Positions 1-8,958 of a stretch of DNA of 21,273 nucleotides are shown here, piece by piece. Source of the DNA: Haplomitrium mnioides (lineage: Eukaryota > Marchantiophyta > Haplomitriopsida > Calobryales); NCBI GenBank assembly GCA_049999725.1, contig JBNGIS010009619.1, forward strand, positions 1 to 21,273. The letters run 5' to 3'. The notes beneath the pieces are model-generated. The model saw nothing but the letters and a program-made list of their open reading frames with translations. It was not told the DNA's origin and searched no databases. How positions within the stretch are numbered: position 1 is the stretch's first letter; the number at the start of each line of letters is the position of its first letter. Both the position numbers and the translations under genes were made by a program.

Positions 1-279
1 TTTTTTTTTTTTTTTTATCTTTTGCGAACAAAGAGTCCAAGCTACCTTTGCAACTCTAGTTCCAGTTTGTGACTCTTAGTTAGCAAATCTTGTTTTTCTC
101 CTTTTAAAACTTTGTTTACTTTAAGTCAAACAAAATTTCCTTTATTTAAATTACCTAATTTTTTTTTTTATCTTTTAAAAAAATATTCATTTCTACTAAT
201 CCAAACATTTGTATAAGATGATTTGAATATTTTTAGCACCATAGGTGGGTTTTTAGAGTTCTAAACATCTTCTTATGTT

Positions 280-1186
280 GTGCTGAACTATTTTTATGCC
301 TATCGTGCTTTGTGATGATGCAATCAAATATAATCGCCAATTGTTTCTTCATCGTGACCAACAAATGAAAGAAAGAACAAAGCTTGCAAACCATCAAAGA
401 AAATGTTATGCTCATGGCTAAAAGTACTTGGGAATTGTCATTGATGGAATGGATCACAAGAAAACTGCTATTCCACACTGGCCTTCGCCACCAAAAACCA
501 TTGATAAAGATTGTTTGGTGGGTGTGCATGTTGTTGGTGTCTTAATATTCAAACATGATCCTTCTTCGAGGGTCTTCTTAACCTACGAAAACTTGAGAAC
601 CGATTCTAATTTGACAATTACTGTACTCAACAAAATATCATATGACTTTGAAGGGTCCTTGCCTCCAACTTTGTATCTTTAGTTGGACAACACGACACGA
701 GAGAATAAGAATTCTATCTTGTTTGGATATCTTAGTCTCTTTATTGCCAAGAATGTTTTTTGAAAAATCAAGGTGGGATTTCTCATGGTTGGCTATACTC
801 CTGATCAAATCGATCAAATGTTCAACCGATTCTTGAACGTTTGGAACGTGTCAAAGCTTTCACGATTGCGAGTCTCAACGAGGTGCTCCTAAAAAACAAT
901 AGCAGCAATAAAAGAGAAACACGAATCCAAGTTACATATTGATGTACTTGATATGATACAAATCACAATTCTATCTTTTGATTTTCTTCTTACCCAAAAA
1001 AACCAATTGAGGAAAACCACTCTAGCTACCATTAAAGCAAATCTAATTGAGTACGAAAGACAAAAAGCCCTCAATCTTGAAGTGTTTCAAAGAGATTCAA
1101 TCACTATTATTAACACTGAGACAGATCAAGTAAATCTTGATGAATTATCTCAAGCTGAATCCGAAGAAGCCAAGACAAGTGACTAA
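280..1186 (+). pseudogene. Broken DUF7869-like transposon-associated protein gene
   Basis: Translating across frames gives a recognisable order of family motifs. A QLFLHRDQQMKER-like segment lies near 330-380, YLGIVIDGMDHKKTAIPHW at about 428-482 and VGVHVVGVLIF at about 518-550. L-x-LDNTTRENKN is at about 670-710, and VGFLMVGYTPDQIDQMF at about 771-822. I recall these as hallmarks of the DUF7869 family, found in transposon-like genes of mosses, algae and animals. The 3' end (953-1186) is an open frame ending in TSD. In-frame stops break it at about 420 (TAA), 680 (TAG where the family has Gln before LDN) and 760 (TGA before KIKVGF), and a frameshift follows near 820. The biochemical role of the family is unknown to me. 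Confidence 0.7.
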
Positions 1187-1639
1187 AGTAATTTAAGAGT
1201 TTTATTATATATTGTGTATTTTCAAGTATATTGTAATTTAAGATTATTATTTTATAAAGTACGTGAGAATCTTTTGAAGCAACTTGTTGAATTTTTTTTG
1301 CCGCCTTGAACTTTTTACTATAAATCATTCCAAGTTGAGTGTTACTCTCTATAAATGAAACTTAAATCTTTAGTTAATATTTTCATTTGCTTTGTAGAAT
1401 ATTTTCTTCTCCAAAATGTAAGTATGTTGTTTCCAACTTTAGTGCTTTCTAGATTAGCTTAAGACTATTGTATCGCTAAAGCATCTGCCTAAATTGAATA
1501 CTTATTTTTTGCTTGTAAGGACTTTGATGTATAATTTAAAACCTTTGATGCACTTTGACTCAAATATAGAGCTTTGTACTTGTTTTACTTTTAGATTCCG
1601 AATTAGAAATCAAAATCTTTTGCGTGCGTATAGTTTGTT

Positions 1640-2040
1640 GCAAAAAATAGATCATTTACCGTCTATATCCTCGATTGTAGAAGTGTGAACCCTATGCGTG
1701 CATAGACTTTGATTCGCAAGTCAAAACGTCGTGCGTACAAAAACTCTTCTACGGAATCTAAAACCTAGGTTCTTGTCAATCTTTGTTGTGGAGTGTTCAG
1801 ATAGTGAGTTTGGATTTCTATGCACGCATAGACTTTAGGGTGGAGTGTTTAGATGTTGAGATTGGATTCCTATACGCACACAGACTTTGGGATAGAACTC
1901 CAAGCCTTCCATGAAATCTACTTTTCATATACAACCCTCAAGCTTCCACATACAAAGACTATCGGTTACAACTTAGTTTGTACACAAGTCATAGACTCTT
2001 TTGTAGATCTTGAGACCTTTGTTTGGTTGAATCAAGTCTA
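1640..2040 (+). repeat. Degenerate ~37-base minisatellite in element copy A tail
   Basis: Repeated, imperfect units of the form CTATGCGTGCATAGACTTTG followed by a TTC/AAGTC-rich spacer, for example near 1690, 1820 and 1870. The core is partly palindromic (TGCGYGCA). The same pattern is present in reverse complement and better preserved at 19,380-19,850, so it belongs to the element and did not arise after insertion. Confidence 0.65.
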
Positions 2041-2820
2041 AAACTTGGAGATGTTTCTTGTTTACACTCTTAATTCAATCTCTTTTGCTAATGCTTTTTT
2101 GACTGTGAACTATGATTTGTTTGTGTATATGCTTCGTTGAATTATGAAATATTTTAAAATGCTGAAACCTTTTTTAAAGCCCACTTTAACTTTTGCGTAC
2201 ATGGATTTTCAACTACAAGTGAAAGCTTCTTTCTTGCTTGAACTTTAAAATAGAGCTCTTAAATTCATGCAATGTTTTATTTTCTTCATTTTTTGTGTCT
2301 ATGATTGCAAACTCATTTCTTTGACTCCTAGTATACTTGGGTTTTTTCTTTATGTTTTGTAATTTTTTTCCAAAAAAAAACGTTTCAAAGAGCACCATGT
2401 CTACACGTGCCTAGAGTTTGTGCAATCAAACGTACTTCAAAATAGTTTCTTGTGACGTATATTTGAATTTTTGGGCTTCGAACTGTAATCAATGATAAAT
2501 GTAAATTTTTTATAAAAACTTACCATAATTTTTATACTTTTCATCAAATTTGAGTTTTCTATTATTTTCATAAAACTAATAATATTGTTTGATTTTGCAT
2601 AATGAAATTGACTCTCGCTCTATCATGCTTGTTGAAACGGCAAAAAAAAAACGTCAAAAACTCATATACTTTTTGTTTTAAAAAAATAACCTCGTTTTTT
2701 TTAATGTTTTTTAAGCTAAAAAACCACAAATTTTCCAAAAAGAAAAAAAGGTTCCTATTTTGAGCAGCCTGTTCCTCGTTCAAATTAGTAGCTGTCTGCT
2801 ACAACAAGAGTTTGAAAATA
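2041..2820 (+). other. AT-rich end of element copy A tail, no gene seen
   Basis: Low-complexity A/T-rich sequence without coding signal. It remains alignable to the inverted copy B; for instance the stretch around CATAATGAAATTG at about 2599 matches 18,820 in reverse complement. The alignment fades at about 2815, where the chromovirus remnant begins shortly after. Confidence 0.6.
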
Positions 2821-2879
2821 GACTTCATTCAATTTTTTCTATGTCACGCCGATGAAATGCCCGGTAGAGATATTATTTT

Positions 2880-4670
2880 ACAAGAGATAGTAAGCAACTA
2901 GCAATGGTTTATACCACCAAGATTTGGAGACACTACATTTTGAAGAAACATATACTTATATGCATAGATCACAAGCTCTTGTTGCAATCAATTTACTTGT
3001 AAAGTACGAAAAGTCGTCGTCATTGATAAGAAGATCAATTACAGCTTTTTGATATTAAGTTGAAGTACAAGCCATAAAGATTCCACACCATTCTTGATGC
3101 ATTTTTAAAAACACTTTCTCATCGATTGAATACATTGGAGGTATAAATGTTAAGATATTACAACTTCATGAGATAACTGATGAAGGTTATTAGAAAAAGC
3201 TACAAGAAGATGCCTTCTTCAATCTCGTTTGAGCACAATTGGCAACAAAAGATAGTGAGTATCATACATTTTTTTTAACTAATGATGGTACTATCTATTG
3301 AGATTATCAAGTATAGATTTTACAAGATGCTATGGTTTGCATGGCCTATTTATAGGAAGCACAAAACATTCCAATCTTAGAGCATCTTAGAGTTGATAAG
3401 ACTATAGAGCTGATTCAATGCACTTGGTGGTGACCAAACCTAGTTGGAGACCTTCGTATTTTTGTTCGTTCTTGTGAAAAATATCAACAAAATAAGGGTT
3501 CAAATCAAAAACCAGTTGGACTTCTTCAACACCTACCAATTCATTTTGCTTGTTGGAAATATGTAAGTTTAGATCTTGTCACTTCACTTTCAACTACATC
3601 TCGTGGATTTAATGCGGTTGTGTGTTTGTGCTTGTGGACAAGCTCAACAAACATGTTCATTAAACATCAACAATGGATGCAGTGGATGCTTCACAATTGG
3701 CCAAATCTTACTTTGATGTTGTCTTTTTCTATCATGAAATATCCAAGGTGTTAATGTCTAATATAGACCCGCAATTCACTCAAAAGTTTTGGTAAGAGTT
3801 GTTTAAGATTTTGGGTATTAAACTATCTTTGTCTACAACTTGTCATCCTCAAATAGATGGTTGAATAAAGCATGCTAATCATACTGTAGAGGGTGTGCTT
3901 TGAGTATTTATCAATGTTGATCATACTATTAGGATAGTTTTTTTATCGACTATAGAGTTCACCTACAACAACTCTAAACAAACAAGTACTTGATTTCTCC
4001 ATTCTTTCTTAATTCGGGTCAACATTCTATTAATCTAGATGGTTTGCTTTCTCTTACTTCTTTCAATGTTCCAAGTATTTCTACATTTTTGTCTCGTTAT
4101 TCTTATACTTTGCTAGATATCCGTAATCATTTTGTCGAAAATCGGTAAAAAGAAATATGCTGATAAAACATTGTTATGATTTTTTAATGTTTTAAATAAT
4201 CAAATCGTGCTTTGTACTCACGATCTTTTCTTGTTTTTAGATACTCAAGTTCGTAAGTTATCTCCAATTTGGATTGATTTTTTTCTCTATTTCCCAAGTT
4301 ATTTCTTTCGTTGCTTACAAACTTGATCTTTCTCTCCATATAAAGATTCATCATTTGTTCCATATGTCTAAACTGAAGTTTTTTTTGTTTTTAGTCTATC
4401 TTCTTTTCCAAACAGTGTTCAAATTCCTCCTCCAACTATAGTTCTTGATAATCATGAAGAATGTGAAGTGGATTATATTTTGACAAAACGAGTTATCAAC
4501 TCGAGGCAATATCTCTAAGTTCAATATAAGATTTTGTATAAAGGATATCTCCTTCATAATGCTACTTAGGAACATTATTCTAATCTTGAAAAAATACAAA
4601 ATATTATTTGATTTTTTGAAAATAGTGGTTATAATGAGAACATCATCAATTAGAAGATGCATATAGTAGT
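2880..4670 (+). pseudogene. Decayed Ty3/gypsy chromovirus pol: RNase H, integrase, chromodomain
   Basis: Conceptual translation, shifting frames, recovers the 3' half of a chromovirus polyprotein in the usual order. RNase H is at about 2895-2985 (QLAMVYTTKIWRHYILKKH, then CIDHKLL). The integrase zinc-binding region is at about 3375-3490 (LEHLRVDKTIELIQ, then RSCEKYQQNKG). The integrase core is at about 3560-3900 (DLVTSLSTTSRGFNAVV, NIDPQFT, LFKILGIKLSLSTTCHPQIDG). The GPY/F-like module is at about 4255-4380 (KLSPIWI, AYKLDL, HIKIHHLFHMSKLK). A chromodomain is at about 4445-4620 (ECEVDYILTKRVINSRQYL, KILYKGYL, LEKIQNII). Many in-frame stops break it, and the residue at the position of the catalytic Glu after the HPQ-DG motif reads Lys, so the integrase is dead. 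Reverse transcriptase, protease and gag are not seen upstream; 2,820-2,880 runs straight into element copy A. Confidence 0.85.
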
Positions 4671-4689
4671 ACAAGCATGATATTTTGTT

Positions 4690-4872
4690 ATTTATAAGAA
4701 ATTAGAGAAGAGTGAAAGAAATAGTAGAAGTTCACTTTTAAGATTGAAATACTTTATTGAAGTGATAAAGTTACTTGCATTCGAAGTTACTTTTTGTAAA
4801 GTAGTTTAATGCCACTTTTAGGGCTGAAGTGGGATAACATTACTTGACTTGAAGTTCATTTTAGAAAAGTAG
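4690..4872 (+). mobile_element. Chromovirus polypurine tract and start of 3' LTR, truncated by gap
   Basis: Downstream of the chromodomain lies a purine-rich tract (about 4698-4732), then sequence with recurring CACTTTTA and GAAGTTACTTT units. The whole block aligns by eye with 20,690-20,900 in the same orientation, for example TTGCATTCGAAGTTACTTTT against TTGCATTCGAAGTCACTTTT, and TTTAGGGCTGAA in both. Position after the chromodomain and presence in two copies fit a polypurine tract followed by LTR U3. The 3' boundary is lost in the gap that follows. Confidence 0.65.
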
Positions 4873-4972
4873 NNNNNNNNNNNNNNNNNNNNNNNNNNNN
4901 NNNNNNNNNNNNNNNNNNNNNNNNNNNNNNNNNNNNNNNNNNNNNNNNNNNNNNNNNNNNNNNNNNNNNNNN
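4873..4972. other. Assembly gap, 100 N
   Basis: Exactly 100 unknown bases, the conventional size for a gap of unknown length. It falls inside the presumed LTR, so it probably reflects a repeat the assembler could not cross. Confidence 0.98.
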
Positions 4973-5180
4973 AAAGCAAGTAGAATGATACTTTATTCTC
5001 AAGTATAATAAAAAATCTTTATTGCCCAACTCTTCTTGCGGCAGTTTCAATTTGTTTGACTTTTACTTATCATTCTTTGTAATATTGCATTTCTTGGTAT
5101 TTGGTTGATTGCTTTTAGTATTGGCAATTGATTAATGGACTCTATTTAAAGTTTTCTTTGAATTATTACTAATTTGAACT
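4973..5180. other. AT-rich sequence, possibly the rest of the LTR
   Basis: No gene. It contains an AATAAA-type signal (AATAAAAAATC at about 5008), which would suit the R region of an LTR in plus orientation. No primer-binding site could be recognised. Confidence 0.35.
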
Positions 5181-5740
5181 TTGTCTTTTGAATTCTTTTG
5201 CAGTAGTAATATTACTTTCGTGGACTACTAATTTGTTCAACTATGTAGTTTGTCATTTAGTAACTTACTTGTTTAGGTTTGTTAATTTTTCCTTGCTTAA
5301 ACTAACATGTTTAATTTGTTGCTTCTACTATATTTGCACTAGCATGTTTTGTTTTCTATTCTATAGTTTACTTAGACATACAAGGGACTAAAAATATTAG
5401 TTTCTGAAGTTTTCTCTTGCTTTGGCGAAGTAATTGTGTGTGGTAACTTTTCCACTTGGACTAACCGGTTTGGTTTGTGGACTACCCAATTTACTTTCGA
5501 CTTTTCTGTTGCTTGGACATTGTTCCTTTGCTTAGATAAACTGTTTTGTTTTACTTCTACCCACACGTGGACGAACCACTTTAGCTGGTTGCTTTTTCCT
5601 TGATTGGATTAAACTGTTTTATTTCTCACCTTTTCCCCTTCTTGGACTAACCTTATGGTTTTCACTTGGTTAACTAACCCTTCAGTCTCTGACTTTTCCC
5701 GTGCTTACTTAACCAACCCTAACCGTGGTTACATCTGGTT
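5180..5740. repeat. Irregular degenerate repeat around a TTGGACTAACC-like core
   Basis: Variants of CTTGGACTAACC followed by a T-rich spacer recur at uneven intervals of roughly 35-60 bases. Examples are near 5221 (GTGGACTACTAA), 5296, 5455 (CTTGGACTAACCGG), 5482, 5510, 5568 (GTGGACGAACCAC), 5600, 5642 (CTTGGACTAACC), 5670 and 5707. The plus strand is strongly T/C-rich. The ORFs across it are by-products of this composition. It may be a decayed minisatellite or transposon leader. Confidence 0.45.
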
Positions 5741-6108
5741 TTCACCTTGGCTGTGACCAAGACAATTATGATAGGAATGCTACAAGCGTTGAACTTAATT
5801 ACTCGCCAGCTTTTGACAGTTTTTATAGTATTGTAGTTTTTACAAGAGACAACCCTTGCGTAAGATTTTGTAAAGGATTAGTGAGGGGACTTCTGCATCT
5901 AAAGCACATCATCATTACTAAAACAGGACTGAAGAGTCTTAGTACACAATTTTGTTCAGACCAAAATATTTGCCATTAGTGCCGCAATGAATCTGCCACA
6001 ACTTCCAAATCAGCTTCATATTGTGAGTCCATGATATGAACGCTCCATGTTAGTTATTGTGGTCTTCATGATGACCCTGGACATACCCATTACAGCACAC
6101 CAATTGCA
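5741..6108. other. Gene-poor stretch, possible 3' flank of the minus-strand genes
   Basis: No domain or repeat was recognised. Base composition becomes more even than in the region to the left. The right part is probably the 3' untranslated region of the minus-strand gene ending at 6109; no clear cleavage signal was identified. Confidence 0.4.
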
Positions 6109-6561
6109 CTAATACAACGGTGAAGAAGGATAGATTGCACCTCCTTTCATACCAATATCAATCCCATCAGGGCCGGTAGTGTAGTCTCCTTCTGGTGGAG
6201 TGTCCTGATGAGCTTTCATAGAAAAAAATGTTTAGATCCTGTATTTCTTTGAGCTCTGTTAAACCTGATTAAACTGAATCTAAGCAAATTTCACATGGTG
6301 ATGTTTTTGGCTCAATTACAAAAGATAGAAATTGCAATAATCAACCCAGCAATGGACAACATGAATAATAATCCCACGCTCAACTTTTTCTTCAACAAAA
6401 CCAATTATGCCAAAAAAAAAAGCTCATTTGCATCTGGCTAGTACCACCTCATCAACGACATCAAGTGCATCTTCTTCTGATTTTGGTAATGCAATAACAT
6501 GGTTGATTAACTTAGTCCCTATAGCCTGCAACCATTGCAGCCAGTTGGACACGCTTTCCAT
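6109..6561 (-). CDS. Proposed small single-pass membrane protein, about 95 aa, unrecognised
   Basis: Three stretches of protein-like code follow one another on the minus strand. Exon 1 (6561-6448) gives about 38 residues beginning [15 protein letters not shown], with an acidic PKSEEDALDVVDE end. Exon 2 (6389-6320) gives KK followed by a clean hydrophobic segment (LSVGLLFMLSIAGLIIAISI). Exon 3 (6212-6109) gives a polar tail with TPPEGDYTTGPDGIDIGMKG and ends IYPSSPLY, stop. The second intron (GTAATT...GAAAG, 107 bases) joins in phase. The first is weak: 58 bases is very short for a plant intron and its donor (GTGGTA, or GTACTA three bases on) is poor. Without splicing, exon 1 runs to a stop at 6424. 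The start lies in another frame inside the last exon of the LYAR-type gene, just after a TGA. A start further upstream or a spliced fusion with LYAR is possible. I do not recognise the family. Confidence 0.5.
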
Positions 6562-8958
6562 TCACCACAAACTTTGAGCTACTGTTTATCTGCAGCCAAA
6601 GGAATATCTTCAGATATGAACTTTTACCTAGCCATAGTTTACAAAAGAATACCCAACAGTCACGGAAGCTATGGATAAAACCTCCAGTACATAAAGCAAA
6701 GATACATTGGTGGAGCTGTATCATCAGAAGGCTTACTTGTCTTAAAAGCTCCAACTCCAAGGCCTTCCCGTCAATTGGTGTAGGGGCTGATTCTACAGCT
6801 TTCAATGCCAGTCGGAGAACAGCTTTCTTCAAGTCCTTCTTGGTCATTGATCCATCAGGAGACTGAATTCAGAAATGAAATCAAAATGAGTTGGCATGAG
6901 CACATCCAAATGAAGGCGGTGTCAACTGCATGCCACATAAGACACTAACCTTTATCAGAGCTGCCCTTGTCAGTTTCTTCCATTTCACAAGCTTGGACAG
7001 GCAAACACCTGGAGTGGATTCAACACCTGATTTGGTCCCATCCTTTGTGACTGGGTCGTGGCCTTTATCATGATGGTCAAGAGGGGTTTCTTTTGCCTTA
7101 AATCCATTCATAGGGGGGTGTGTTGGAGTGCCACCATTACCACCAGCACCTGGATCCTCAAGCCACTCCCGGAAAGAAACTTCGTGTATAGGAAACTCTT
7201 TCTTTACTTTTGTTACATCCTCATCTGCTTCAGATCCTCTGGTGGGGATGACCAGGTTCTTGGCTTTCTTATGTTTCCTTCTCTTGACAGACTTCTCTCC
7301 ATTATCTTGACCATTTTCTCCTGACTCCATGCCTGCCTGTACTACTCCGCTAAACGTTCTGGCTTCCATCTTCTTGTTGACTCTCTCCAAGTCCGCTTTC
7401 CCATTTGGCATCTCACTCACAATATCCTGCTCAACAAGTAATCTGTCAGATTCAGTGGAAGTATCCTCTACTGTTTGTCCCACATCCATATTTGCATTAG
7501 CAACTAGATCCCCCCCTTTGTGCATCACTTTTCTGTCTTTCCCCTTCTTCTTTGAAGAACCTGACTTTGCTTCTGCTACATCTAAGCTGTCAAACTCTTC
7601 AACTGTCCCATTATTCTCCACTGAAACAGTATTGTTTGCATTTGATGCACTGTCCTTCTTATGACATTTTAGGCTGTTGTCAATGTCTGATTTCTGCTCC
7701 TCCTGTGTGTGCTTTCGTTTCTTCTTACCTGTTGAGATCCTTGCAGTGCCTGGATTCTCGGCCCTAGCAGCTTCACTTATGGTTCCAACTGTTCCATCAG
7801 TCTCCAACTTCGAAATCCTGTATTTTTTGGCCTTTTTCGTCTCCTGCGTGACAAGACTATCATCTCTACTTTTACAGACATCCACTTTCTTTCTCTTCTT
7901 TTCGATGGAGTCAGAGTGATTTAGCAGAATGACAGAAGTTTCCGCCACCTTCGCTACATTTGCACTCACATCCTTTAAAGGTATCACAACATCTTTCAAA
8001 GCTGAAGCCCTGGCTCTGGATCTATGTTTTTTACCTTGAGAGTGAGCTTCCAATGTCTCTCTGCTTGTAGTCTTCACATTGCAAAGACTGCACCATGTAA
8101 ATGAATTACCATGTCAATGGTCAAGGGGCAACTACAACCATTCTTGCACATCAGCTGCGTCGATTTTACTTCATTTCAAAATGATTTCCGACATACCTGC
8201 AAGCCCATGGAGCACAAGTTGACAAACCTATGTTCAGGTCACCGCCAGACACATTTTGCCCCTTGCTAATCTTTATGTCTCCTACAGATAAAGCCTTGTT
8301 TAGGTTTTTCGGTCCGTATTTCTCCTGAGTCACACGAAATTTGACGATTTCTGTTAGCCATCACAAGGGGGGAGTTTGGAAACAAAAGTTGCTAAGAAGT
8401 GCACAACCATTTAGTGTGTAGTCTTGCAAACGCAAGTGAGACCACAACTTCAATCAATCCTGATTTTAGATTAGATATCGACTTTGGCCCACAAATTTCA
8501 TTGAGGCCGCCAGGACCGTCAACAGTTGAGGAAAGCCAAAACCATGCCGAAACTGACCGTTTCAGAGACACATAAGGTATGAGCCTGCACGCTTTGCTGA
8601 TCGAATACCACTCCACAGTCGATGCAGGAAAGCTGAAAAAGCAAGCAAAGAAGCAGTGATTGAGACCTGACGTCTCCGTGCTCAGACGTATCACCTACTA
8701 ACGACACCATTCACAAAAGCTAAAAAAGAAGACCTCGACTTCCAGACCATTTCCAAGAGAGCACTCGAACACAAGTCACCCAAAAGCGAGTCGCGAGGTG
8801 TTTTTGGTGGGAGAAACCCGAAAATGCTACAAACATTACGAACTGTCAGCTTAAAGAACCATGACACTTACCTTACTGGCAGAGCATCCACGGAAATGGT
8901 TCAGCAGCTTTGGCTTCTTCAGGCTTTCACCACAGTCCTCGCATTGAAACCACACCAT
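6512..8958 (-). CDS. LYAR-type nucleolar zinc-finger protein, 543 aa, six exons
   Basis: Coding exons are 8958-8872, 8632-8558, 8324-8197, 8087-6950, 6862-6737 and 6589-6512, all with GT-AG borders in phase. The first two exons carry the paired LYAR fingers (C6, C9, H21, C25 and C32, C35, H47, C50), starting [18 protein letters not shown], which fixes the start. Exons 3 and 4 form a C2H2 U1-type finger (C96, C99, H112, H118). A long Lys/Glu/Ser-rich, low-complexity middle with many KKRK-like clusters follows; these are likely nuclear or nucleolar signals. The last ~80 residues ([43 protein letters not shown]) match the conserved LYAR C-terminus. Family members are nucleolar and linked to ribosome biogenesis and nucleic-acid binding; this role is inferred. 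The last intron (147 bases) has no in-frame stop, so retention would insert 49 mostly hydrophobic residues. The gene is divergent from RDR1. Confidence 0.88.

Larger units (their letters stand above)
1..2820 (+). mobile_element. Decayed transposable element, copy A (DUF7869-like gene plus long repeat tail)
   Basis: A very AT-rich stretch that opens with a run of T. Bases from about 280 to 1186 keep the outline of a broken protein gene, and 1187 to about 2820 is a long non-coding tail. From about 889 to about 2815 the sequence aligns by eye, with scattered substitutions and small indels, to the reverse complement of 20,460 down to 18,640, so the same element occurs twice in opposite orientation. 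The shared part includes the last coding residues, the stop codon, the minisatellite and the far end of the tail (a match near 2780-2810 to 18,640-18,680). Terminal inverted repeats or target-site duplications were not found. The element class is not settled. Confidence 0.7.

Noticed and set aside
7058-7919. Several plus-strand ORFs of 60-111 codons opposite the LYAR gene
   Set aside because: They are the complement of the Lys/Ser-rich coding exon, which produces open antisense frames; no motif supports them.
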